Shown here: positions 20,182 through 29,723 of the stretch, piece after piece
Layout: each line of letters begins with the position of its first letter
Numbering within the stretch: position 1 is the stretch's first letter
Assembly (NCBI RefSeq): GCF_022919115.1
Contig: NZ_CP095072.1
Location: 3,658,001 to 3,722,000, forward strand
Length of the DNA: 64,000 nt
Direction: 5' to 3'
From: Gracilibacillus caseinilyticus
GTDB taxonomy: Bacteria; Bacillota; Bacilli; Bacillales; Amphibacillaceae
Program-made: the position numbers and the translations under genes
The notes under the pieces: model-generated
Told to the model about the DNA's origin: nothing
The model's input: only the letters and a program-made list of their open reading frames with translations
Databases searched by the model: none

Positions 20182-20804
20182 TTGTCCTCTACTCCTAATG
20201 AAGAAAAAATCTTTTCAAAGGATGCTGGGTCAGGCAGCAAGAAAAAATGTCCTCTCATTGATGAAGAACTTTCACCTTCCTCTTCAATGGTTGTATCTAT
20301 CATTATTGCATAATCACTTTCTATCGAAATTTCGACTAATCCTTGCATTAATATTGCGGCAGCCATATCGATACTTAAGTTTGGTACAGTAGGTTGCATG
20401 TTTATCGATGTAAAGTCAGATAACGCAGATAAGTAGGAACCAGACAGAATATTACCGATCTCTGAAATGACGGACAAAGCTAACTCGTCATTCGTTAAAT
20501 CATCGCAATCACTACCGGTTAGCTGCTCTACCAGAGAATTAGCTTCATCTGGTGACAATACAAAAAACATACTTCCAGGAGCCTCTCCCTGAATTCGAAG
20601 GAAAACACTGACAATCACTTGCTCAGGTCCTCCGACATCATCAATTAGTTCGTTAAACTCTACTATTTTAATAGCTGGGATCTTCATGTCTATTTTTTTA
20701 TTTAATAATGCTGAAAGGGCCGTCGCTGCATTACCTGCTCCGATATTACCTATCTCCTGCAATACATCCAGGTGGTGTTGGGATAAATTCTCCATATGAA
20801 CCAT
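20178..20804 (-). CDS. cheC: CheY-P phosphatase CheC
   Basis: CheY-P phosphatase of the CheC/CheX/FliY family; also the partner that controls CheD. Two ExxN active-site helices are present: EIGNIGAGNAATALSALL (17-34) and SEIGNILSGSYLSALSDF in the second half. The 208 residues match B. subtilis CheC (209). The start at 20804 has GAGGG 7 bases upstream; MENLSQHHLDVL three codons later is possible. Lies 3 bases after cheW. Confidence 0.96.
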   Translation of the reverse strand: MVHMENLSQHHLDVLQEIGNIGAGNAATALSALLNKKIDMKIPAIKIVEFNELIDDVGGPEQVIVSVFLRIQGEAPGSMFFVLSPDEANSLVEQLTGSDCDDLTNDELALSVISEIGNILSGSYLSALSDFTSINMQPTVPNLSIDMAAAILMQGLVEISIESDYAIMIDTTIEEEGESSSSMRGHFFLLPDPASFEKIFSSLGVEDK

Positions 20805-20807
20805 CGT

Positions 20808-21281
20808 TTAGCCCTCAAATTCTGTTGATTTCGCTGCCTGATAGGATTCATGTGATAACACTTTCTCCAAGTCCAGCATAAGAATAAGCCGTTTATCCAC
20901 TTTTGCTACTGATTTAATATAATCCGCATCAACCGTACCGATAACTTGTGGCGCTGGTTCTATTGATTCTTCAGGAATATCGAGTACATCATATGCAGCA
21001 TCGACGATAAAGCCAACATTGAATTGCCCCATATGAACGATAATGATACGTGTGCTTTCTGTGTATGCAACAGACTCCATTCCGAAGCGTTCTCTTAAAT
21101 CGATGATCGGGGTAACGACACCTCGAAGGTTGATCACTCCTTTGACAAAAGAAGCTGTTCGTGGCACCCTCGTTATATGTTGGATTCGCTCAATCGCTCC
21201 GACAACATCTACTGGAATGGCATATTCTTCTTTTTCCAGTTCAATAATGATAGATTTATAATTACTTGTTTCTTCCTTCAT
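20808..21281 (-). CDS. cheW: Chemotaxis coupling protein CheW
   Basis: Scaffold that links chemoreceptors to the CheA kinase in the cytoplasmic array. A single CheW domain of 157 residues with YAIPVDVVGAIERIQHITRV, VKGVINLRGVVTPIIDLRER and GFIVDAAYDVLDI, all family landmarks. It follows cheA by 15 bases in the same transcript. Confidence 0.97.
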   Translation of the reverse strand: MKEETSNYKSIIIELEKEEYAIPVDVVGAIERIQHITRVPRTASFVKGVINLRGVVTPIIDLRERFGMESVAYTESTRIIIVHMGQFNVGFIVDAAYDVLDIPEESIEPAPQVIGTVDADYIKSVAKVDKRLILMLDLEKVLSHESYQAAKSTEFEG

Positions 21282-21296
21282 GCTGACACCTCCTAA

Positions 21297-23342
21297 TTAA
21301 TTAATGAATGAATTGGTATCAATAATAAGAGCAACTTGACCATCTCCTAAAATGGTGGCGCCGGAGATAGCAAATACATCACCTAAGTACTCTCCTAAGG
21401 ATTTCAATACCACTTCTTGCTGACCAATAAAACGGTCTACAATTAACCCAGCCATTTTGTCCCCTTTTCTAATAATGACAACGGAATAAAATGTTTCTTC
21501 TTCTTCCTCTGCAGGCACTTCAAAGATTTGCTTTAAATTAATTAACGGTACGACTTTCCCACGAAAATCAATCACTTGCTTATTATGTGCATTCAAAATG
21601 TCCACTTTGTTAATAATCGCGGTCTCAATAATCGATGAAAGTGGAACTGCATACTTTTCTCGTACTACTTCTACCAAAAGTACAGGAATAATGGATAAGG
21701 TTAATGGCAGCTGAATCGAGAATAAAGATCCCTTTCCCTCTTCCGATTCTATCGTGATCGTACCGCCAAGTGATTCAATCGTATTTTTCACAACGTCTAA
21801 TCCGACACCCCGGCCGGAGACATCACTGATTTTATCCGCTGTTGAAAACCCGCTTGACATAATTAGCTGATAAACCTGTTTGTCCGTTAGGTGGCTTGCC
21901 TCTTCTTCTGTAATGACTTGATTGCTAACAGCCTTCTTAATAACTTTATCTCGATTAATGCCAGCACCATCGTCTGATATCTCGATAAAAACATGATTAC
22001 CGCTATGGTAGGCTTTTAATAATAACTGGCCTTCTTCATTTTTTCCATTTTGTTTTCGTACAGCTGGTGTTTCCACGCCATGATCCAACGCATTTCGAAT
22101 TAAGTGAACGAGCGGATCTCCAATTTCGTCAATAACTGTTCGATCTAATTCCGTCTCAGCACCGATGATCTCCAGATTAATTTGTTTCCCTAAATCTTTT
22201 GATAGTTGACGAACCATCCGTGGAAAACGATTAAATACCTGTTCAATAGGAACCATTCGCATATTGAGGATGATATTTTGCAAATCACCCGATATTCGTG
22301 TCATTCTCTCGACAGTTTCCTGTAATTCTGCATGTTTTAGATTAGCTGAGATTTGTTCCAGTCGTCCTCTGTCTATCACTAATTCTTCAAAAAGATTCAT
22401 CAGACCATCCAGACGATCGATATTGACACGAATGGTTTTATTCGATACTCCACTGGTTTTCTTTTTCTGATTTACTTCCTGCTGTTTATCTTGTTTGGAT
22501 GACAAGGATTCATTCGCTTCCTGTCTATCTGCATTTTCGCCTGAAGCTGAATCAGCCTGATCTGCTTGTTCTTGAACAGATGAAAAGCTTTCTGTGATTA
22601 CCTCTTCTATTTCGGAAACTTTTAAAATCTTCTGTTTCACAAGGTCAGCCGTATCCTTTGTCACTAGTAAAACGTGAAAAGTTAAGTCGAAATTTTCTTC
22701 TTCAAGTTCCTGTACAGTTGGATTTGATTTAATTACTTCGCCTATCTGCTCTAATACTTCAAATACCATATAAACTCTTGCTGCTTTTAACAGACAATGT
22801 TCATTTAACTTAATAGTAACTTGTAAATTTTGAAATCCATTTTCACTTGATTGATCTAATATTGCTAGTTCAAATTGGTCAAGCTGGGCAAAAGCAGATG
22901 CCTGATTTAAAGCTGTTTCAACAGTTGCATGAGCATTCGCCGGTATCGCTTCAATTACTTCCTGATTTTGCTCAATTGCTTGCAAAGTATGGACTAGTTC
23001 CTTAACATCTGCTGCCCCATTTCCACCTTCTGCTATATCAAAGACCATTCCTTCTAACTGATCGACTGCTTGGAATAGTACATCTATTATCGGAGAAGTA
23101 ATGTTTACATGATGATTTCGCACAGCATCCAAAACATTCTCCATCTTATGAGTTAGATCGGCAAGATCTTGAAATCCCATCGTTGCGGCCATACCTTTTA
23201 ACGTATGGGCGGAACGAAAAATTTCACCGATCGTATCCATATTGGCTGGTTCATTTTCTAATATTAATAACTGATCATTAAGTGACTGAATATGTTCCTT
23301 GCTCTCTTCAATAAACACTTCAAGATACTCATTATTCTCCAT
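21297..23342 (-). CDS. cheA: Chemotaxis histidine kinase CheA
   Basis: Receptor-controlled kinase that phosphorylates CheY and CheB. The phospho-acceptor is H46 in FRSAHTLKGMAATMGF of the P1 domain. P2 binding regions and a Gln/Glu/Ser-rich linker follow. The dimerisation domain starts NKTIRVNIDRLDGLMNLFEE. The ATPase carries HLIRNALDHGVE, DDGAGI and GRGVGLDVV. The CheW-like P5 domain is intact at the C-terminus. The 681 residues match B. subtilis CheA (672). It starts 7 bases after cheB. Confidence 0.98.
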   Translation of the reverse strand: MENNEYLEVFIEESKEHIQSLNDQLLILENEPANMDTIGEIFRSAHTLKGMAATMGFQDLADLTHKMENVLDAVRNHHVNITSPIIDVLFQAVDQLEGMVFDIAEGGNGAADVKELVHTLQAIEQNQEVIEAIPANAHATVETALNQASAFAQLDQFELAILDQSSENGFQNLQVTIKLNEHCLLKAARVYMVFEVLEQIGEVIKSNPTVQELEEENFDLTFHVLLVTKDTADLVKQKILKVSEIEEVITESFSSVQEQADQADSASGENADRQEANESLSSKQDKQQEVNQKKKTSGVSNKTIRVNIDRLDGLMNLFEELVIDRGRLEQISANLKHAELQETVERMTRISGDLQNIILNMRMVPIEQVFNRFPRMVRQLSKDLGKQINLEIIGAETELDRTVIDEIGDPLVHLIRNALDHGVETPAVRKQNGKNEEGQLLLKAYHSGNHVFIEISDDGAGINRDKVIKKAVSNQVITEEEASHLTDKQVYQLIMSSGFSTADKISDVSGRGVGLDVVKNTIESLGGTITIESEEGKGSLFSIQLPLTLSIIPVLLVEVVREKYAVPLSSIIETAIINKVDILNAHNKQVIDFRGKVVPLINLKQIFEVPAEEEEETFYSVVIIRKGDKMAGLIVDRFIGQQEVVLKSLGEYLGDVFAISGATILGDGQVALIIDTNSFIN

Positions 23343-23349
23343 TGACAGT

Positions 23350-24399
23350 TCACCTCTTTTTAGGGATTTTTTGTACCAAAACTTTATGTATGTCTTCTAT
23401 ATTGTGTACATAATCTACTAAACTTGTTTTTTCTGCTGCTTGAGGCATCCCATATACAACACAGGTTGCTTCAGATTGTGAGATTGCAATCGTTTTAGGA
23501 TGGTGTCGCTTTAATTGAATAATCCCTTTCGATCCATCACTCCCCATGCCAGTTAGAACTACTGCAATCGGATGACAGTTTTTCAGGTTAGCAATGGAAT
23601 CGAATAGAACGTCTACTGATGGCTGATGGCCCTTTACCGGTTCTTCCTGTCTAACACTTGCTACCATTTGCTGTCCTTTACGGATTATTCTGAAGTGTTT
23701 TCCTCCTGGAGCTAAATAGACTTTTCCTTTCTTGATTACATCTTGGTCTTCTACTTCGTTGACTGGTAAAGCAGACAGTTTATCAAGTCGTTCTGCGAGT
23801 GATTTTGTAAAACCTTTCGGCATATGTTGAACAATCACGACAGGAGCGTGGAAATCAGCAGGTAATTTCGTAATCACTTGCTGTAATGCTCTTGGTCCCC
23901 CTGTAGAAGAACCGATCGCTACAATTGGCTTGTCACTTTGGATCGGTTTGTAGTGATCTGTTACAAGTTGTGAGGGACGACGATTGGTTAACTTTACATT
24001 GGCATTGGCTGCATTCTCAACCTTCTGAATAATTTCCGTCTCAATGTTCTTTATATCTAATGATATAGAACCCGACGGTTTTGCAATCACGTCGACAGCT
24101 CCCAATGACAAAGCTTCAATCGTTTTATCCGCACCTGATTTCGTAAGACTGGAAAGCATCACTACCGGAGTCGGCTTTATTCGCATGATCTCCGACAAGG
24201 TAGTAATCCCATCCATGATCGGCATCTCTACATCCAATGTGATCACATCTGGTTTCCACTTCTCTAGTTTCTTTAATGCATCTTCACCATTTCTGGCAGT
24301 GTCAACACATTCCAGAGAATCAGATAAACGAATAATATCGGAGATCATTTTACGCATGAATGCTGAATCGTCTACCACTAATACACGCTTTTTTATCAT
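23350..24399 (-). CDS. cheB: Chemoreceptor methylesterase/glutaminase CheB
   Basis: Removes methyl groups from receptors when phosphorylated. The receiver domain has VDDSAFMRKMI near the N-terminus and the phospho-Asp D56 in VITLDVEMPIMDG. The esterase triad lies in GSSTGGPRAL (Ser, near 167), QHMPKGF (His, near 193) and GMGSDGSKG (Asp, near 289). The 349 residues are normal. No cheR is in the window; in B. subtilis it is also elsewhere. Confidence 0.97.
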   Translation of the reverse strand: MIKKRVLVVDDSAFMRKMISDIIRLSDSLECVDTARNGEDALKKLEKWKPDVITLDVEMPIMDGITTLSEIMRIKPTPVVMLSSLTKSGADKTIEALSLGAVDVIAKPSGSISLDIKNIETEIIQKVENAANANVKLTNRRPSQLVTDHYKPIQSDKPIVAIGSSTGGPRALQQVITKLPADFHAPVVIVQHMPKGFTKSLAERLDKLSALPVNEVEDQDVIKKGKVYLAPGGKHFRIIRKGQQMVASVRQEEPVKGHQPSVDVLFDSIANLKNCHPIAVVLTGMGSDGSKGIIQLKRHHPKTIAISQSEATCVVYGMPQAAEKTSLVDYVHNIEDIHKVLVQKIPKKR

Positions 24400-24405
24400 T
24401 GATTT

Positions 24406-25260
24406 CTACCTTTCTGTTAAAAGTCTTTTTAGTTTGCTCAAAAATCCTACGTTGTCCTGATTCTTAACGGACTCCCCTACATATTGACTAGCAATAGTTG
24501 TGACAGCACTAGATGCTTTGGATTGCCTGTTGTGTAGTATGAAAGGCTGCTGTGCAATGACTGCGCTGGTAACACTCGTATCATCTGGAATAATTCCTAA
24601 CGGATGTAAATCGTGTTGCAAAAATCGTTTGGCCACATTTGCCATTCGGTTCATCATTTCCATACCTTGCTTCTGATTTGTTGCCCGATTCATAATTAAG
24701 TGAAAAGGTACACTTTGATGGTGCAGTACTTGTTTCACCATGGAATACGCATCAGTCATGGCTGTCGGTTCTGGCGTGGTGACGAGAATACATTCATCCA
24801 CAGCAAGTATATAATGAATGGTTTCTCTGGTAATGCCTGCTCCCATGTCAAAAAGAATGTAATCATACTCCGTCATTATTAGTTCCAATTGCTCAAGAAA
24901 ATACGTTAATTTATCATCATCCAGAAAAAAGATATGATTATGTCCACTGCCGCCTGCGATATAAGACAGGGAATTTGGACCTACTTCTATAATATCATAA
25001 ATCGACATTTTATTCTCTAAAAGATTAAAAATGGAATACTTAGCATTTTTACCTAATAATATGTCTATATTACCCATACCAACATCTAAATCAAACAGTA
25101 ATACTTTTTTCCCTTTGTCAGCTAATGATATGGAAAAATTCAGTGCGAAATTAGATTTGCCAACACCACCTTTTCCACTGACGATAGCCATTGTTTTCGC
25201 ATGAGACGATTGCTGGATGCCTTTTAATCTTTCTCTGAGCTTCGCTGCTTGATCAACCAT
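24406..25260 (-). CDS. flhG: MinD-like ATPase FlhG (YlxH), flagellar number/placement
   Basis: P-loop ATPase of the ParA/MinD family that works with FlhF and promotes C-ring (FliM/FliY) assembly. The deviant Walker A SGKGGVGKSNFALNF begins at 28, and the Walker B-like DLDVGMGN and DMGAGITRETI follow. The N-terminal region contains the FlhF-activating DQAAKLRERL segment. The 284 residues match the family. It lies 3 bases after flhF. Confidence 0.95.
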   Translation of the reverse strand: MVDQAAKLRERLKGIQQSSHAKTMAIVSGKGGVGKSNFALNFSISLADKGKKVLLFDLDVGMGNIDILLGKNAKYSIFNLLENKMSIYDIIEVGPNSLSYIAGGSGHNHIFFLDDDKLTYFLEQLELIMTEYDYILFDMGAGITRETIHYILAVDECILVTTPEPTAMTDAYSMVKQVLHHQSVPFHLIMNRATNQKQGMEMMNRMANVAKRFLQHDLHPLGIIPDDTSVTSAVIAQQPFILHNRQSKASSAVTTIASQYVGESVKNQDNVGFLSKLKRLLTER

Positions 25261-25263
25261 TTT

Positions 25264-26379
25264 TTATTCACCAACTATTAATTTTGCAATTTTTTCAATG
25301 GACATTTCTTCAATATCATCCGGAACATCCTGACCAATCGTCATATAAGCTACACCGGTATTATATTTTAAGCACATATTCAACACTGATCCATATGTAC
25401 TAGTTTCATCTTTTTTGGTAAAGATAAGTTGTTTGATCGGTATTTTGTCAAATTGCAAATATATCCCTTCTACATCTGTTGCTCTTGTCGTTAAAGACAT
25501 TACTAAATACGTATTTACTTCATGGTTCAAGTCTACAATCTTACCTAACTCTCGAATATACTTTTCATCTTTAAAGTTTCTTCCTGCTGTATCGACAAAG
25601 ATATGATCATAGTCCCTGAACTTCTCTTTAGCACTCTGATAATCCTCTACATTATAGGCAATCTCTATTGGTACATCTAATATCTTCGAGTAAGTCTTTA
25701 ATTGTTCAATTGCGGCTATCCGGTAGGTATCCGTTGTAATAAAAGCTACTTTCTTACGCTTGTTCAAGACGCAATGTGCTGCCAACTTTGCTATGGTGGT
25801 TGTTTTACCTACGCCAGTCGGGCCAACGAGGTGAATGATTTGTTTATCAAAAATCTCACCCCCGAAAGTGCCTTTATTCGCTAATCGGTGCTTTATTTCA
25901 AATGCCAGTTGCTGCCATAGCTTACTTTCTTCAGAAAATTGTGGATGACACCTTTCCTGTACGGTTTGAATGAACGAATGGACAATGTCATGATCGATTT
26001 CGTGGCTGATCATTTTGTCATACAATGGCTGCAATGCCTCAGGAAGCATTGTTTCGTTTGGTTGTGAGACATTTTGTTGCAACCATTGTTTCATTTGACG
26101 CAATTCCTGTAGGACTGCGTCATTCGATTCGTTCGTCTCTGGCTTATACTTAGACACTTGTTTAGTTAATGATGTTGATGGTGGCGACTCTTTTCTTACT
26201 GGCTTGTCCATATGGTCCACTGCAGCTAACACTTCTAGTTTTCGCTTCTTGAAGAGCCCGAGAAAACCACCTTCATGGACAACCTTCGAATTTAGGATAA
26301 CAGCATCTGCACCTAATTCCTTGCGAACAACGTGCATCACTTCCGGCATTGTTGATCCTTTAAATTTTTTTACTTTCAT
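25264..26379 (-). CDS. flhF: SRP-like GTPase FlhF (flagellar placement)
   Basis: SRP-GTPase family protein that determines where flagella form. The N-terminal B domain (MKVKKFKGSTMPEVMHVVRK) is followed by a variable linker. The NG domain has the G1 loop [19 protein letters not shown] near 183, then DTYRIAAIEQLKTY and DTAGRNFKDEKYI. The 371 residues match B. subtilis FlhF (366). Its start overlaps the flhA stop by 4 bases. Confidence 0.96.
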   Translation of the reverse strand: MKVKKFKGSTMPEVMHVVRKELGADAVILNSKVVHEGGFLGLFKKRKLEVLAAVDHMDKPVRKESPPSTSLTKQVSKYKPETNESNDAVLQELRQMKQWLQQNVSQPNETMLPEALQPLYDKMISHEIDHDIVHSFIQTVQERCHPQFSEESKLWQQLAFEIKHRLANKGTFGGEIFDKQIIHLVGPTGVGKTTTIAKLAAHCVLNKRKKVAFITTDTYRIAAIEQLKTYSKILDVPIEIAYNVEDYQSAKEKFRDYDHIFVDTAGRNFKDEKYIRELGKIVDLNHEVNTYLVMSLTTRATDVEGIYLQFDKIPIKQLIFTKKDETSTYGSVLNMCLKYNTGVAYMTIGQDVPDDIEEMSIEKIAKLIVGE

Positions 26380-28409
26380 GCTACTTTCACCACCCCGATG
26401 CTTTGAATTTCAGCAGTTGGCTCAATTTCATTATAAGAAAGGACTACAACATGTGGATAAAAACGGTCCAACAGTTGTTTAAAATACATTCGGATCGTCG
26501 GCGAGCACAATATAACTGGCATTTCTTCTTGCAAACTCATATTTTCCACATTTTCAGCAACCGAATGAACGACACGTTGCTGGGTATCTGGATCCATTGC
26601 TAAATAGCTTCCATGCTCCGTTTGCTGAATATGTTCTGCGATTAATTTTTCTACTTCACCTGATACCGTAATGACTTTCAGCTGTGGTCTCCCTTGAACA
26701 ATTTCATTGGTAATTTGAGCAGATAACGATTGTCTTACATACTCTGTCAATAAATCAGTATCTGTGGTCATCTTGGCAAAATCAGCTAACGTTTCAAATA
26801 TTACAGGTAAATTCTTTATGGAGACTTGTTCACGTAACAATTTCGCTAATACTTTCTGTACATCTCCGACAGATAATGGATCTGGTGTTACTTCTTCTAC
26901 TAGAATCGGATTCATTTCTTTTAAATGATCGATGAGTTGCTGTGTTTCCTGTCGCCCTATTAACTGGTGGGCATAACGTTTCACTAATTCGGTAATATGA
27001 GTTGACACAACCGATGGCGGATCCACCACTGTATATCCAGACATCTCAGCATCATCCTTTGCTTCTTCCGTAATCCATTTCGCCGGAAGTCCAAAAGCTG
27101 GCTCAACGGTATCAATACCGTCAAGCTCATCTTCATCAATACCTGGACTCATCGCTAAATAATGATCGAGAAGTAATTCTCCTCTAGTTACTTCATTTCC
27201 TTTGATTTTCAAACGGTACTCATTCGGATTTAACTGGATATTATCTCTAATTCGTACAACCGGAATGACAAGCCCTAATTCGATTGCTAGCTGACGTCGG
27301 ATCATAACAACACGGTCTAATAAATCACCGCCTTGATTCGAATCTGCTAACGGAATCAGTCCATATCCAAATTCAAATTCAATCGGATCCATATTAATAA
27401 GACCAACGACATTTTCTGGTAAACGCATTTCCTCTGAATCGGATTCATCAATTTGTTCTTGCGTTGGTTCTGCTTCTTCCTGCGATTTCCTTGACAACGA
27501 AAATGCACTAAAAATCAGTACAGCTGCTATCACTGTCGTTAATAGAAAATTTATAGGTGTCAATCCTAATAAAAAGATTGTTCCGCCTGCAATATAAAGT
27601 AAAGTTGGATAGCGTAACAACTGCTTACTGACATCTGCACTCAAATTACCGTCTGAGGCAACCCTTGTGACGACAATACCTGTCGCCGTTGAAATTAACA
27701 GGGCTGGAATTTGACTTACAAGTCCATCCCCAACTGTCAATCGCATATAGACGTCAATTGCTTCATTAAAGCTTAACCCTAATTGTGCTACACCAATTAT
27801 CAAGCCAAAAATTATGTTAATTAAAACAATAATAATCCCTGCAATAGCGTCCCCTTTTACAAACTTACTGGCACCATCCATTGCTCCGTAGAAATCGGCC
27901 TCGTGCTCGATTTTCTCTCTTCGATCTTTCGCTTGCTGTTCATTTATCATACCTGCATTCAAATCTGCATCAATACTCATTTGTTTCCCTGGCATTGCAT
28001 CCAAGGTGAAACGGGCAGCAACCTCGGATACACGCTCACTACCTTTAGTAATAACGAGAAATTGAATGATAATTAAAATAACAAACACCACAAAACCGAC
28101 GAGCGGGTTATTACCAATGACGAACGTCCCGAAAGTTTCTACCACTCCGCCTGCATTTGCTTCTGACAAGATCGATCTCGTTGTCGAAACATTCAAACCG
28201 AGTCTGAACAATGTCAGTAGTAATAATAACGAAGGAAAGACGGAAAATTGCAGTGGTTCTGTCGTATTCATCGAAACTAGTATCACGATTAATGCTAGAG
28301 ATATGTTGATTAAAATTAATATACTTAATAACCACCCTGGAAGTGGTATGACTAACATGATAATAATAGAAATAACGCCGAGTAAAACAGAGAAATCTCT
28401 AGCCTTCAT
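26376..28409 (-). CDS. flhA: Flagellar type III export protein FlhA
   Basis: Large gate protein of the flagellar export apparatus. The N-terminal half holds about eight membrane helices and the conserved cytoplasmic loop FVKGDAIAGIIIVLINIIFG. The C-terminal half (about 340-677) is the soluble platform that binds chaperones and substrates (LVIPVVRIRDNIQLNPNEYR, ending SYNEIEPTAEIQSIGVVKV). The 677 residues are the standard length. AAAGGAG precedes the start. Unlike elsewhere in the operon, it is separated from flhB by 231 bp that contain a repeat element. Confidence 0.97.
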   Translation of the reverse strand: MKARDFSVLLGVISIIIMLVIPLPGWLLSILILINISLALIVILVSMNTTEPLQFSVFPSLLLLLTLFRLGLNVSTTRSILSEANAGGVVETFGTFVIGNNPLVGFVVFVILIIIQFLVITKGSERVSEVAARFTLDAMPGKQMSIDADLNAGMINEQQAKDRREKIEHEADFYGAMDGASKFVKGDAIAGIIIVLINIIFGLIIGVAQLGLSFNEAIDVYMRLTVGDGLVSQIPALLISTATGIVVTRVASDGNLSADVSKQLLRYPTLLYIAGGTIFLLGLTPINFLLTTVIAAVLIFSAFSLSRKSQEEAEPTQEQIDESDSEEMRLPENVVGLINMDPIEFEFGYGLIPLADSNQGGDLLDRVVMIRRQLAIELGLVIPVVRIRDNIQLNPNEYRLKIKGNEVTRGELLLDHYLAMSPGIDEDELDGIDTVEPAFGLPAKWITEEAKDDAEMSGYTVVDPPSVVSTHITELVKRYAHQLIGRQETQQLIDHLKEMNPILVEEVTPDPLSVGDVQKVLAKLLREQVSIKNLPVIFETLADFAKMTTDTDLLTEYVRQSLSAQITNEIVQGRPQLKVITVSGEVEKLIAEHIQQTEHGSYLAMDPDTQQRVVHSVAENVENMSLQEEMPVILCSPTIRMYFKQLLDRFYPHVVVLSYNEIEPTAEIQSIGVVKVA

Positions 28410-28507
28410 CTTGACAACTCCTTTTAAGAAAAACTAAAAAAACCGATCCGTACTTGCTAAATTAGATTGACATAATCCGAATTAAGTCAATTAGATCTCT
28501 ATGACGA

Positions 28508-28622
28508 TGTGGTAATTTTGATATTTTTATAGTGCTCCGGAAATAGGCTCCGAGTCTTGTGGGGCACGGAGTGGTTGGCCGAAGCGGTATTCAAGCACCC
28601 TAACTATTTCAAAATGATCAAT
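28508..28622. repeat. Short copy (A) of the GTGGTAATTTTGAAAT inverted-repeat element
   Basis: About 115 bp in the flhB-flhA gap. The left end is GTGGTAATTTTGATAT and the right end is ATTTCAAAATGATCA, an imperfect inverted repeat. The interior combines sequence near the left end of copy C (GCTCCGGAAATA, then GGGGCACGGA) with sequence near its right end (TTGGCCGAAGCGGTAT). It looks like an internally deleted member. No ORF is present, and the flanking 28410-28507 holds nothing else I recognise. Confidence 0.75.
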
Positions 28623-28640
28623 AACACGAGCCAATGATTG

Positions 28641-29720
28641 TTACACTTTTTTCTGGATGCGGTAAACATAGGCTAATATTTCAGCTACTGCCTGGAAGAA
28701 TTCCTCTCCAATAATTTCACCCATCTCGACTTGATCATATAATGCTCTTGCTAAAGGTCGATTTTCTACTGTTACCACATCATGATGCCGTGCGATATCT
28801 TTGATTCGTTGGGCAACGAAATCGACTCCTTTCGCAACAACATATGGAGCGTCTGCTTTTGCCTCATCGTACTTGATCACAATCGCATAATGGGTTGGGT
28901 TGGTTATGACGACATCCGCATTCGGCACTTCACTCATCATCCGCTGCATCGCCATCTGGCGCTGTCTTTCTTTCATTTTCGATTTAATGAGCGGGTCACC
29001 TTCAATATTTTTGTATTCATCTTTAATATCGTTTTTGGACATTTTATTTTGTTTCTCAAAATCATATTTCTGATAGGCATAATCAATCACGGAAATGATC
29101 AATAAACCTATCGCTGCTGCTATACCCATTTCAATCGTCATTTCACCAAAAAACGCTAACGAATTATTAACTTCTTTATCCGCAAGCATCATCATTTCAT
29201 CACGATTCATCCAAATAATCGAAAAGGTAATAACACCGACTACTACAATTTTTAATAATGATTTCACTAACTCAACTAACGCTCTGGCTGAAAAGATTCG
29301 CTTAGCACCTTGAATCGGATCAATTTTATTTAATTTCATTTTCAATGGTTCCGCCGTGAATAAAAAACCAAATTGCAAGAAATTCGAAGCTAAACCTGCT
29401 ACTATTGCAATCAGCATAATAGGTGCAATTGCCAGACTGATTTCCATTAATACGTCTTGTAACATACTGAATACTTCCACCTCTGTTACTTCATGGTGAA
29501 TGTATTCGGTAAAAAACTTTTCATACATGGCAGTCATTGAATCTTTTAGACTACTTCCTGTTACAAATAAAATAGTAAATACAAAGAATAATAAAATGGC
29601 AGTATTCACATCTTGACTTTTCGCAACCTGGCCTTTTTTCCTGGCATCTTGTCTTTTTTTCGGAGTTGCTTTTTCGGTTTTCTCGCCAGCGAAATATTGT
29701 AGATCCAACCTTAATTTCAT
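28641..29720 (-). CDS. flhB: Flagellar export switch protein FlhB
   Basis: Membrane component of the export gate that switches substrate from hook to filament type. Starts with a basic cytoplasmic segment (EKATPKKRQDARKKGQVAKS), then four membrane helices, then the cytoplasmic domain. The self-cleavage motif NPTH is near residue 270 in VVITNPTHYAIVIKYD. The 359 residues match B. subtilis FlhB (360). Starts 3 bases after fliR. Confidence 0.97.
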   Translation of the reverse strand: MKLRLDLQYFAGEKTEKATPKKRQDARKKGQVAKSQDVNTAILLFFVFTILFVTGSSLKDSMTAMYEKFFTEYIHHEVTEVEVFSMLQDVLMEISLAIAPIMLIAIVAGLASNFLQFGFLFTAEPLKMKLNKIDPIQGAKRIFSARALVELVKSLLKIVVVGVITFSIIWMNRDEMMMLADKEVNNSLAFFGEMTIEMGIAAAIGLLIISVIDYAYQKYDFEKQNKMSKNDIKDEYKNIEGDPLIKSKMKERQRQMAMQRMMSEVPNADVVITNPTHYAIVIKYDEAKADAPYVVAKGVDFVAQRIKDIARHHDVVTVENRPLARALYDQVEMGEIIGEEFFQAVAEILAYVYRIQKKV

Positions 29721-29723
29721 TGA

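Noticed and set aside
28410..28640. Intrinsic terminator in the flhB-flhA gap
   Set aside because: Short GC stems (CTCCG/CGGAG) occur within the repeat but without a following U-tract on the minus strand.
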